Shown one piece after another: positions 60,801 through 64,000 of a DNA stretch of 64,000 nucleotides. The notes under the pieces are model-generated. The model made no database searches, was not told where the DNA came from, and saw only the letters and a list, made by a program, of their open reading frames with translations. The translations under genes and the position numbers were made by a program. Each line of letters starts with the position of its first letter. Position 1 is the first letter of the stretch. The stretch is from Cellvibrio mixtus subsp. mixtus J3-8 (lineage in GTDB: Bacteria; Pseudomonadota; Gammaproteobacteria; Pseudomonadales; Cellvibrionaceae), in contig NZ_KN266207.1 in the NCBI RefSeq assembly GCF_000766945.1, forward strand, positions 1,204,444 through 1,268,443, given 5' to 3'.

Positions 60801-61628
60801 ACAGAAACGATCTTCCGCTGTCCAGGTAATTGCTTTATTCGCATTATCACGAACCAATGTTTGCGGGCAGCGTTTGATTACGCTCAATCCACCTAATGAG
60901 CCACCTTTACCTAATAAACCATTCGGTGATTGGCTGTTGTAAATGGCGGAAATATTCGGTTTAACACCACCAGTTCCATTCGGAGCCGATATTGGCAAGC
61001 TGTAAACTGCAGCACCTAAACGATCCACAGTCAGATCATAAGAAGCGGAAGTTGCACCTGCAAACGCTGACGGCTCAACTGACGACATTAATTCAGATTC
61101 ATTGGTAAATAAATTTTTGAAAAACGATAAAAAAGAATCAAAGAATGAAGAAATCCAAAAGCCATTGGAATCGACACCCGTAACAACGACCTCATTTTCT
61201 CCTTCTGACTCTTGCGCAGAACCGGATGAAGCCGCTGCTGCAATTAGTTCATCTATCCCTGAGCTACCATTCAGTCGCAGATAAGCAACTTTTTCCGTAC
61301 TGCCATACGCGTTTTTACAAATAACCTTCGAGGTTATCTTTTCCGATATATCCTCGTATTTAATATTTGAAGTTCCGGATTCATCCAGCTCCAATGAATC
61401 CCCTTCACTGGTTTGGCAGGAATCTGCATGAGCAGCCACAAGGCGCAAATGTGATGTTTCACCCTCAAGCACCTGCTGCGGCTCAAAATAGAGGCTCACT
61501 TGCGGCGACGTTTGCGCCCAGGCTATTTGACAGGAGACAAAAATCGCTGCCGCAACAATAACCTTTTCAAGTTTCATCTTAAGCGAAAGATTATTGTGTG
61601 GTTTGGCTGCATCATGCTGGAGTTTCAT
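45858..61628 (-). CDS. Giant exported SpvB/FG-GAP-Ig-FN3-haemagglutinin protein
   Basis: 5256 residues. A signal peptide ends near AWAQ (about 39; an alternative start is the methionine at 18), then one Ig-like domain. Residues about 195-1180 and 1205-2180 are two tandem modules: SpvB N-terminal domain (RLGAAVYSLPISAPNGTGG), a seven-motif FG-GAP/VCBS propeller with calcium-type DxNGDGxxD sites, and a TcdB-middle-like part with GGRGLLGFEKT. No Rhs/YD repeats follow. Three Ser-rich linkers (near 2185, 2760, 2995) separate Ig-like domains with FYAND/WTP motifs. About 3020-4190 hold five cysteine-bearing repeats alternating with FN3-like domains. After further Ig-like domains, about 4385-4520 resemble a TPS domain (CKNCGFINVQRAVL), and beta-helix repeats run to about 5100. 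Its C-terminal helix is continued by the next gene's product, so the two probably act together. Role inferred: cell-surface or secreted presentation of the downstream toxin. Confidence 0.85.
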   Translation of the reverse strand: MKLQHDAAKPHNNLSLKMKLEKVIVAAAIFVSCQIAWAQTSPQVSLYFEPQQVLEGETSHLRLVAAHADSCQTSEGDSLELDESGTSNIKYEDISEKITSKVICKNAYGSTEKVAYLRLNGSSGIDELIAAAASSGSAQESEGENEVVVTGVDSNGFWISSFFDSFLSFFKNLFTNESELMSSVEPSAFAGATSASYDLTVDRLGAAVYSLPISAPNGTGGVKPNISAIYNSQSPNGLLGKGGSLGGLSVIKRCPQTLVRDNANKAITWTAEDRFCIDAQRLILITGTQGEAESQYKTEIDNGVVYTAKGGTSGNPDYFEARAQDNATLIFGGSATAKELGGSTMTWALTQYKDAANNAIEYVYEGTAADGLRIKQINYAFPEANTTVNPGAYIEFIYKDRDDSISKYVAGYEFRNNKLLTQINSYSLPGILHRSYQLDYATSSGLAGYVSRWQGVDECTTHSQCFSTNQFVWGNTRTDFDGKTEIKNIGISLISSVAKHGHQTYSIDSNYYSALEAVDLNGNGLNDLVWTEIANSDNARYIFAAFDTGVLPFDADRLARRYALSSESSIRNQPRVEVGDTNADGGADLWLPQYYSDGRTNWSGQMFGRPYKEEWSASVAQGLGYAQFVKTADFNGDGYDDLISFLQQDFYGSSLSVNFSSFSKNTTLPITSNKYFSKISSTPLSFNDVKNRPSDEAFQFPTSSGQPAEIDMATGDFDGDGRIDIVANTAWENATLNKQTLKLNWYSIDGTSLIFKGNVYEETKNYLSRYYTDRYLMSDALNLYDLQAPDINGDGLSDVAFRINATTWKYAINTGKGFKPLTNIFSSDSESVYARNYRSTAFFDVNVDGSKDFVWYKYNATTKNYEIYVKYWSEKESGFLPDSLLRLSVNQPFLFADMNGDKWLDIIEHDQAARSSSQEYLKIYGYSNDPSSQNKNSTGVLTQDSIVEIKTGLRAITTIEYQTLLRPAKQSKFSCTSRSTYTPFDCQDHWGASQYKPLKVDVALNPNTLDAVSVDNDNFYTKNNEPFNGLNNLHAGQARVFQHVAPLPIVTRIKKLQDSNVVSDKKYYSWIMRNQAGGRGLLGFEKTLIDDQLSGNRVETSWRQDWPYTGIVTSQTTYTKFGKLLAEQSNQLNLAVTNTPTGKVFSPRIEQVTAKTYELKAGGAEQGNLIGNVTASAQNSSVKAIDNVTANTSSASANTDIGEPSEYKLDIDRMGASVYRLPISAPNGIGGVKPNISAIYNSQSPNGLLGKGGSLGGLSVIKRCPQTLVRDNANKVITWTAEDRFCIDTQRLILIAGTQGEAESQYKTEIDNGVVYTAKGGTSGNPDYFEARAQDNATLIFGGSATAKEQGGATMTWALTQYKDAANNAIEYVYEDTAADGLRIKQINYAFPEKNTTTNPGAYIEFIYKDREDPIAKFVAGYEFRTNKLLTQINSYTLPGLLYRSYQLDYAASSGLAGYVNRLQSIDECAALNQCFSASQFTWGNTQVNASGVTELKDINIGWLQDVTQNGYGLSSIVRADFVDLNGNGIADLVLEEQNSSKAMTFTAFDPAVPAIDSDNRTSYRTDERDPTQVTQTKPFSFADINADGVSDLLTGGYVTSEYLRSYGSTQARSKYQWYLDQNYVPLYSGYRYNFYGDFDGDGLIYQLLIGREIKRYSQTRDFWVNKLKKNTTASAEAAKEMARYFNWTENVKATFSDITAATVTERVELPTEYGQPGNIDMAVADFNGDGKSDLVTYTSWHTNSANQTDYKLNWYSWNGTQFNLQGNIYTKTQPGSYYENGNMYDATYLKDLTTPDINGDGLADVSYRFINNSPTSYALSKGNAFTTPVVMNNPLITRAYKVWYHDINQDGSADFIFATSDVVSGVTQYTYYVSYWNAMQSKYLDPVVLRTTTNTPIVMADANGDAWVDFVEYDPTAKNAGKPYIRIYGFTNALSTTNNNHGVFTRDVIVGIKTGIRKFESIEYQTLARPATVKTKTCINPAMACQDFYGSHHYEYNRIKGVFATDSLTATEVDEKSYYRKANDPFAGLSNPYAETARVTQVINTMPIAIRTKTIVKQAAGDVLVSDKKYFYNSLRTQAGGRGLLGFEKTTVEDLLTGKRTETSWRQDWPYTGIIGKLEEKNLQGATLREADNQLTLKAYTESSGLKIFSPAVNGQLVKRYAAPLVAGQTGRLLSTELIGLATSSSSSSAKSSSSVKSVSSSSSAIARPVSLELTAPGEGAVLNYESGASIPLSAVVKAADGSIWKDTDGLPPKVVFYDYWTDSVRDETRLYQKLAMSVADGVPVYWTPDSQGMYAIRAMAYLNDGTILYSKLAGVWINRPVGTPAARLIATSYGYSYPADWTFNFAVDASDEDGIENVSFYANDNFIGNGTSINGSTAPRFDWKPTVLGAYQIYALVKDKTGKVSKTKTMLANYGIPSVENKIPLPVRDRYPYMTEALPYPAYFYTLGSDVYLSSQLKGETNTQWKEADNSIPVAKFYASDIYVAESAASGYATTWRPTLAAAYEMTAISKLKNNELVVSPPSTLLVAQATAPRALLTAPAYSGISYYQGQLIPVSVTANAMTGSSINKVVFYANDEEIGTDTTAPYSLSWMPPATGLYRLKAHVVDSKGVVGVSAQRDVRYLNQGTSNSLATINEPLVAVLNAANDQYFDGLSSAYRLRVTAKNLPENPLIEIFAKPNNATSWSYSPWVSVEPGAEETLAAPAGVSVQSDASGVVIFAINGQSIGGYDYRARICDRVTFNCSVFSDLTSVNLVAVSSSSSSANSQASGNNQSASGDTSAAQNSSAASSQALKLALMSPQTSFTEKYGLGAEVVLGAYLVGPGYSGGLDVNGKAAAVDFYANGVLLSGLPPYPSSNFLKGWTPTAAGKYAIHAVHRMQNGTTLISPTGYMEFTQTGAPVISISSPVTNQQLVKDQAATISASVSDPENNVGHVTFYVNNVQVGERDFTAPYSVDWTPTSSGSYTIYAVALDNTLLKTTSVAVNVNVQGNSSMASSSISNSSRASSSAISTVVGNLSAYPINGAIIENFANAPCFQWPGATGINSYQITLATSSNLGGQKWTKTIGQRSVCWGNGLGWNSASDVPELLSEGSTYYWQVTGSAGGNTYTSAIQSFVVGASGLPAIPQITSAPIQAIGSFTLDWSPVGAVKTDYFNLREKSNGQVNVYSNLSTRSYILTPLNAMVYEYSLQACNAKGCSDFSAPVRVMANPFASLASPALVSPVDNSIINVSGASPCFQWSTVTGATSYNVTINTDGHFPVSRWQKISTTGTSICWDGGSGWSAGGVQKPADLIMKEGAAYYWRVVAVKGSNEAYGFSQTRSFRMTSGIAEAPVAPAAIAVEPSASSFSVSWRSVSGVSYYELQRASSGDPLGFYAAEWSAGEKLSATSTLVSGLVDFNLYRWRVRACNSANLCSAWKVSESKVYQPITSLTPVVPVLPERAAVLGGNPCFEWTPNAATTGHIVTVSVGDYFPAQRWSKSVASGNRVCWNNGEGWESAGLTKLAVPKNLQPGVPYQWRVVSGDSAGRQARSETRSFVVDTNNAFNADMLVPALSVIDADQDCFYIVNMGAAANVPFSYVYELYEKKSSDLDWQLVVSKSKARGNIPPFMLYSDADIFSGRYLSGGAYDYRARICEGDNCGAFSSVLSVNTSQSCKNVAMPVVNFEPLISTAVVGQDNLLSVSATTTQGTISHVNFYAGGQLIGTDTAAPFSVNWKPTIEGTTHIEAIAETSTGGTGSTHFKSVNVIAQPAISDTGNFDFAVKQNVYNLKFDLSWKPVAGHTRYELWQRSSGRLDDLYESGWKSYAISAAEYGAGVISIPVNSIPDALYVQWKLVVCDAAINCKSQLSKVKTLQYNPVATITESLTPANNATVDFDKAENNLCFDWSKDPNAVLYTVAVSDVPEFPERRWQQSVSKDNAKLCWGNVNDWTRAGVYRNELPEDLKIGGTYFWRVVINYADGSQGFSNTNQFTLSSNVPHLDVTTNLVAQNFELKWNKVNARFYQLQVRVGNNMAEVEAATAQQIPLIDSTATTVIEPMANYKNYLMMQWQVRACQSATNCGAWQSSRIKTNQYGATLSGINLTAPANGSPIDIAINQSIPCFKWSADANATDYVVTVSDTPEFTERRWAKTANATEVCWDSGNGWSAAGIYKDELHQSLYRGFKYYWRVVSRYSNGGLGFSQTYSFDVTDSSEPVIALLAPKPLDGNRVFIDTQVPVMANVFDTYMRNWRNVDGRQPLVDYYLNNALLPGGYRVSAGIPVQWHPINEGTYKIKAVAYLDDAKTLKTLEAEIHVVKPQAPTIVMQASGSANAGIAVDLNAVVTDPDQQIEQITFYANGEPVGKVSNAPPYKTSWTPVVAGNYALVAKMVDKRGKETVSAVKNATVHPTLFSIDGLNLASDFGNHGSYGWSVMSLKHSDMLTVNASNNSRISYNKFSKLLLNRPLKIINRSDVYANGIVPQLIVVDADQVELNAGIEIIGEPADLLIINSSTSNNIRCKNCGFINVQRAVLAVATPAAALSAAMTQVGQLQTRVAGTVDINNLQASGVVSLEVIADRVVTKGQINTQQYARQSTEVNSQSIVEPVLDFVVTPDINSVVVGSGGVSLLQGNFSVNYETMALENTVAGTGVMDLQAAIYSGAIKVFAADAIQLGGNLSTRSSHRAAQIYRGQLRAQEEQIQLKTIAQATTAPGLRISGNVLSDAKVSVIGHSADIRPTGSIQAHSVKMELIGQLMNRGFIRGYVRATTENAANGEAMLELGAGSVDNRGEIRGVFNNLVMVGGATSIEGKINIASEGDVYNRFGGSITAKTINIIAKGKIRNGSLYAFDDTASGGKESTTVINIAPHDTSRLSTHDQLNFSLNEAPLKNTTARIAGDEVTLQAARSVENINPYTEPYSSAAVEISSASEEAERHANDVEIEAVNKLQIFSNTYVLNSSAKLGVSQPGATHLLAIKAPQVRNERYYTNLIVETFSDFTEVKAQSNGRDATVQDWAKGIQSRYGFYSPPGYIYSFARVELDFGDTGNGLLNNISYVDFYSDLKVFGLGKITTRGISLEKMSYESGNAIQVSIPECQNAFYQGHQNYQSYQWYYQCAPRTTYKSTPEGKLIKQSPDNTLFAVNGEASAPANAFNARNDQSLMVLRKKVIAEYIEARNIIAAQLHANDIRQGDMDPACIQSVNFEEKDNILIGTRRQFSDLSHIRCYHSRAFGSQNVSGYASAAPYTWSTSFGNKNITELINENIPVMGTALNTQIENYRAWRNAAQ
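45900..48480 (-). other. TPS-like domain and haemagglutinin beta-helix inside the giant protein
   Basis: About residues 4385-5245 of the giant protein. SYNKFSKLLL resembles the SHNxYxxF segment of TPS domains. PADLLIINSSTSNN followed by IRCKNCGFINVQRAVLAVAT resembles the NPNGI-CxxCGFINTxR stretch of CdiA/FHA proteins, but the NPNGI motif itself is replaced. Repeats with GxVxLxA and V.NRGEI patterns follow. In known TpsA proteins this domain directly follows the signal peptide. Here it is near the C-terminus. Confidence 0.65.
49075..52560 (-). repeat. Five copies of a cysteine-containing FN3-like repeat within the giant protein
   Basis: Each unit is about 90 residues and reads: CFxW, about 22 residues, RW or KW, about 10 residues, CWxxGxxW, then YYWRV/YWQV and a final SFxV/M. 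Copies lie near 52280-52560, 51640-51960, 51010-51310, 49710-50030 and 49070-49370. They alternate with FN3-like domains carrying RVRACN/QVRACQ motifs and a second cysteine. The two cysteines per unit probably form a disulfide outside the cell. Confidence 0.7.
57290..57985 (-). repeat. Direct repeat, copy 2 (SpvB N-terminal domain)
   Basis: This segment is highly similar at DNA level to 60320-61015, with a constant offset of 3030 bases (1010 codons). The encoded proteins differ at roughly one residue in ten here, while the propeller regions between the copies are much more divergent. It is the conserved head of a tandem intragenic duplication. Confidence 0.85.
60320..61015 (-). repeat. Direct repeat, copy 1 (SpvB N-terminal domain)
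   Basis: Partner of 57290-57985 in the same orientation. It encodes the SpvB-like head of the first module. Runs of identical sequence such as the stretch around 60590-60700 make homologous recombination between the copies possible, which would delete or add one 1010-residue module in frame. Confidence 0.85.
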
Positions 61629-61756
61629 AACAGATCCATTTAAAAATTATTACAGTGAACTTAGATCACGAATTAGTTGGAGATCAAACAAAAAATAAGA
61701 TGCCCCTCAAGCTTCAATAATTGAAGCCATGAAGAACTTAAACCCGGAAATATATG

Positions 61757-61787
61757 CAATAAAACGGCGAACCAAAGAAGCCCGCCG
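61757..61787 (-). terminator. Weak terminator between the golvesin-like gene and the giant gene
   Basis: On the minus strand CGGCG pairs with CGCCG around 13 bases, followed by TTTTATT. The short stem suggests partial read-through from the upstream golvesin-like genes into the giant gene. Confidence 0.45.
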
Positions 61788-61794
61788 ATGTAAA

Positions 61795-62697
61795 TCACTG
61801 CGCAGATTTTTCTGCCCTTACACCATCCACAATATAATTGGCATTAGCATCTACAGAGATTTTTATACTTTGCTCGCCCGCTGAATATTGGGTGTTTTTA
61901 ATAAGTTTGGCCCAAATGCCGGCATTGATATTTTGATCGAGTGCAGCCGATTTGAGAGGTTGCCCATTAACTGCATAGGAAATATTGGCAACCTGGTTTT
62001 TATTGGATACCCAATGTACATAAACATCGTAGTTACCAGCCGTTGGAATTGTGAAGTTCCAATTGGTTACTACGGCATTTGTTGGTTGGGCATTGGTGGG
62101 AGTAACTTGAACACCATTAATCCATGCGGAATTATTAGGTGAATTATTTACCAGGGGAGGCATGACTGAAAAATAACGCTGCCCCTGAATATAAGCAACA
62201 GGAACCAATTGATTTTTTACTGGATGCAATTGGGGCTGACCACAAATTATTCGCGTAAACTTTATTTGTAAATTATTAGTAAATGCAGTGAAAAATAAAT
62301 TTTTTATACCGGCATAATAATCTTCTTGAGTTTGGACTGCTACCCAAGGTGTGCTTGGGCTATTTGCAGCATAAGCGGGTGTTATGGGTTGAATCTTCAT
62401 TGGTAGCACCACAAAATTTTCTATGTCCTGACCACTACAATTTACTGTTTTATTCAACTTTACCCATAAAACATCCGAAAAATGTGCCTGAGGCCAGCTA
62501 TTTGATTCAACTGCAGAGCCTCTTACCCCAGCTACCACATTAGTTCTTCCATAATAAAAATCATTTATCAACTTCACGTCATAAGCGACATCAAGAATAT
62601 TCGCCGTAACATCAACTGTGGAATAAAACTGCTCTTGAGCATTAACGAATGACGATGTAAATAGAAAACCAAATAAAGCAAACACACGAATTTTCAT
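61795..62697 (-). CDS. Exported protein with golvesin-C-terminal-like domain, paralogue 1
   Basis: A 300-residue protein with a signal peptide ending near SSFVNA. Residues about 20-185 form a domain I do not recognise, with two cysteines (VNCSGQ, IICGQP). Residues about 190-295 resemble the golvesin C-terminal (CBM-like beta-sandwich) domain: GNYDVYVHW, SYAVNGQ, ALDQNINAGIWAKL and VDGVRAEK. It begins at MKIR; an upstream in-frame ATG (MEYC) is conserved in the paralogue but lacks a ribosome-binding site. It is very similar to the next gene upstream and lies before the giant gene on the same strand. A carbohydrate- or surface-binding role is possible but unproven. Confidence 0.75.
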   Translation of the reverse strand: MKIRVFALFGFLFTSSFVNAQEQFYSTVDVTANILDVAYDVKLINDFYYGRTNVVAGVRGSAVESNSWPQAHFSDVLWVKLNKTVNCSGQDIENFVVLPMKIQPITPAYAANSPSTPWVAVQTQEDYYAGIKNLFFTAFTNNLQIKFTRIICGQPQLHPVKNQLVPVAYIQGQRYFSVMPPLVNNSPNNSAWINGVQVTPTNAQPTNAVVTNWNFTIPTAGNYDVYVHWVSNKNQVANISYAVNGQPLKSAALDQNINAGIWAKLIKNTQYSAGEQSIKISVDANANYIVDGVRAEKSAQ

Positions 62698-62780
62698 ACA
62701 ATATTCCATATATGCAAGCCAAAAACCTCCCTTACAGGAAGCCCATAAAGATAATGATTTAAATAGATTCTACAATTGAA

Positions 62781-63698
62781 TTACTGCGCGGATTTTTCAG
62801 CCCTTACGCCATCAACAACGTAATTAGCATTAGCGTCGACAGATATTTTTATACTGTGCTCACCGACTGAATATTGGGTATTTTTTATTAATTTGGTCCA
62901 AATACCAGCATTAATATTTTGATCAAGTGCTGCGGATTTCAATGCTTGACCATCTACCGCATAAGCAATATTAGCTACCTGGTTTTTATTGGAAACCCAG
63001 TGAACATAAACATCGTAGTTACCAGCAGCTGGAACCGTGAAATTCCAGTTGGTAACAACGGCATTTGTTGGTTGGGAATTGGTGGGTGTTACTTGAACGC
63101 CATTTACCCATGCAGAATTATTCGTTGAATTATCGGTTTTTTTTGGAATGATTTTGAAATATTTTTGGCCCTGAATATAGGCAACGGGAACCAATTGATT
63201 TTTTATTGGATGCAATTGAGGGTTGCCACACATGATGCGAGTAAACTTCACTTGTAGATTATTCAGATACGCATTCGAAAATAGTTCTTTAGTACGAAAA
63301 TAACTATCATCAGGATCAGCCGTTGCAATCCATGGGATATTTGGAAAAGAAGACGTATAGTTTGAGGGCATTGGAGATAACAATATTGGTAACACGACGA
63401 AATCACTTATTTCCTGACCTCCGCAATTTACCGTTTTATTCATTTTTGCCCACAAAATATCGTAATGTTCACCGTAGGTATATCCATATTGCGAAGTCCA
63501 ACCACCATAACCCGAGGGATTTCCGCCCCTGACACCAGCAACAATAATGGAACCATTTAAAGTCGATACCAATTTACGGTCATATGCGATCTCAAGAATA
63601 TTCGCCGTAACATCAACCGTAGAATAAAACTGCTCTTGAGCTTTTACAGAAGGGAGGATTGCTAAAACCAGCAACGCCAAAATAGAACGAATTTTCAT
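62781..63698 (-). CDS. Exported protein with golvesin-C-terminal-like domain, paralogue 2
   Basis: A 305-residue paralogue of the downstream gene, beginning MKIRSILALLVL with a signal peptide ending near SVKA. The mature proteins share the opening QEQFYSTVDVTANIL and nearly identical C-terminal ~120 residues (GNYDVYVHWVSNKNQVANI), whereas the middle (about 45-150) has diverged. This pattern fits tandem duplication with selection for change in the middle domain. It is the first gene of the presumed golvesin-giant-toxin-immunity run. Confidence 0.75.
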   Translation of the reverse strand: MKIRSILALLVLAILPSVKAQEQFYSTVDVTANILEIAYDRKLVSTLNGSIIVAGVRGGNPSGYGGWTSQYGYTYGEHYDILWAKMNKTVNCGGQEISDFVVLPILLSPMPSNYTSSFPNIPWIATADPDDSYFRTKELFSNAYLNNLQVKFTRIMCGNPQLHPIKNQLVPVAYIQGQKYFKIIPKKTDNSTNNSAWVNGVQVTPTNSQPTNAVVTNWNFTVPAAGNYDVYVHWVSNKNQVANIAYAVDGQALKSAALDQNINAGIWTKLIKNTQYSVGEHSIKISVDANANYVVDGVRAEKSAQ

Positions 63699-63940
63699 AC
63701 AATAGTCCATATAAAAAATAACTAGCACTTCCTGAGTGGAAATAACTAAAGAAAAGAAAATTGAAGGTGGAAAGGTATTACGAGGGAAATTTTAATGGCT
63801 CGCCCTAGCCAGATATTATCTGTGGCGCGATTATAAACATCCATTATTTAACAAATCAATACGACAATTTATGAAATTATTATTATGGATTGCTTAAAAA
63901 TCTGACTAAAACGAATATCAAAAAGAAAATGCGCATAACA

Positions 63941-63963
63941 GGCGGATGAGTTACTCATCCGCC
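63941..63963 (-). terminator. Perfect hairpin at the right edge, overlapping a likely stop codon
   Basis: GGCGGATGAG-TTA-CTCATCCGCC has a perfect 10-bp stem. On the minus strand it is followed, after about 10 bases, by a T-rich stretch (CATTTTCTTTTTG). It probably ends a leftward gene lying beyond the window edge. Confidence 0.5.
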
Positions 63964-64000
63964 ATTCGATCTTGCGCTTTACTAACTCCAGTTTCAGGTT
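63951..64000 (-). CDS. C-terminal end of a gene beyond the window (partial)
   Basis: On the minus strand one frame reads PETGVSKAQDRMADE then TAA at 63953-63951, with the stop codon in the hairpin loop. Another frame stays open through the hairpin and is the alternative. Too short to identify; I favour the first because hairpin and stop coincide. Confidence 0.35.
   Translation of the reverse strand, partial: PETGVSKAQDRMADE

Noticed and set aside
55100..61040. Rhs element
   Set aside because: SpvB and TcdB-middle-like parts are present, but I see no YD repeats and no Rhs core sequence.
1..64000. CRISPR arrays, insertion sequences, prophage, tRNA or rRNA genes
   Set aside because: Looked for throughout by eye. 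No regularly spaced short repeats, transposase-like frames, phage genes or recognisable tRNA/rRNA sequence were seen.

Overview
The window reads as the chromosome of a Gram-negative gammaproteobacterium, most likely a polysaccharide-degrading member of the Cellvibrionaceae (Cellvibrio-like). Supporting this are the der-bamB-yfgM-hisS-ispG-rodZ-pilF-rlmN-ndk order, outer-membrane lipoproteins, a GH3 glucosidase with a dedicated sugar locus, and serine-rich linkers in the giant exported protein. The genus assignment is inference from gene content; no rRNA gene is present. I saw no tRNA, insertion sequence or CRISPR array.

Layout. 1-142: first codons of an exported protein, probably an outer-membrane protein. 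634-7345: a beta-glucoside/glucose locus with a GH3 glucosidase, glucokinase, a LacI-type regulator and an FHS-type sugar permease. A perfect 16-bp palindrome carrying a TTGACA box on each strand lies between the glucosidase and glucokinase. 7382-8572: moaC-moaD-moaE for molybdopterin. 8693-9694: dusA. 9840-12959: transaldolase, a TerB-like protein, and an RssB-type response-regulator phosphatase overlapping a STAS protein. 13097-22537: a housekeeping run on the minus strand. 22713-30669: a hybrid Fe-S cluster operon running iscR, IscS-type desulfurase, sufB, sufC, sufD, sufS, A-type carrier, sufT, sufE, with an IscR-like site in the promoter. 30835-40510: trmJ, suhB, a chemoreceptor, a succinate-semialdehyde dehydrogenase, a K+(Na+)/H+ antiporter, RNase II and an EVE-domain protein.

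40655-63728 is the accessory part and the most unusual. Two paralogous exported proteins with golvesin-C-terminal-like domains precede a 15.8-kb gene for a 5256-residue exported protein. That protein carries two tandem SpvB/FG-GAP/TcdB-middle modules like the N-terminal half of Tc-toxin B components, then Ig-like domains, then five copies of a cysteine-containing FN3-like repeat, and ends in a domain resembling the TPS (haemagglutination-activity) domain plus a filamentous-haemagglutinin beta-helix. Fourteen bases downstream, in another frame, a second exported protein of 1248 residues continues with haemagglutinin beta-helix, a DUF637-type pretoxin region and a C-terminal zinc-dependent deaminase. 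A small acidic protein, the likely immunity factor, follows.

The order TPS-like domain, beta-helix, pretoxin, toxin, immunity is that of a contact-dependent inhibition (CdiA/CdiI) locus. Here it is cut into two separately exported proteins, and the TPS-like domain sits about 4400 residues inside a giant Tc/Ig/FN3 protein. No CdiB-type transporter is in the window. This arrangement is the best candidate for an undescribed system. The activity and delivery route are inference.
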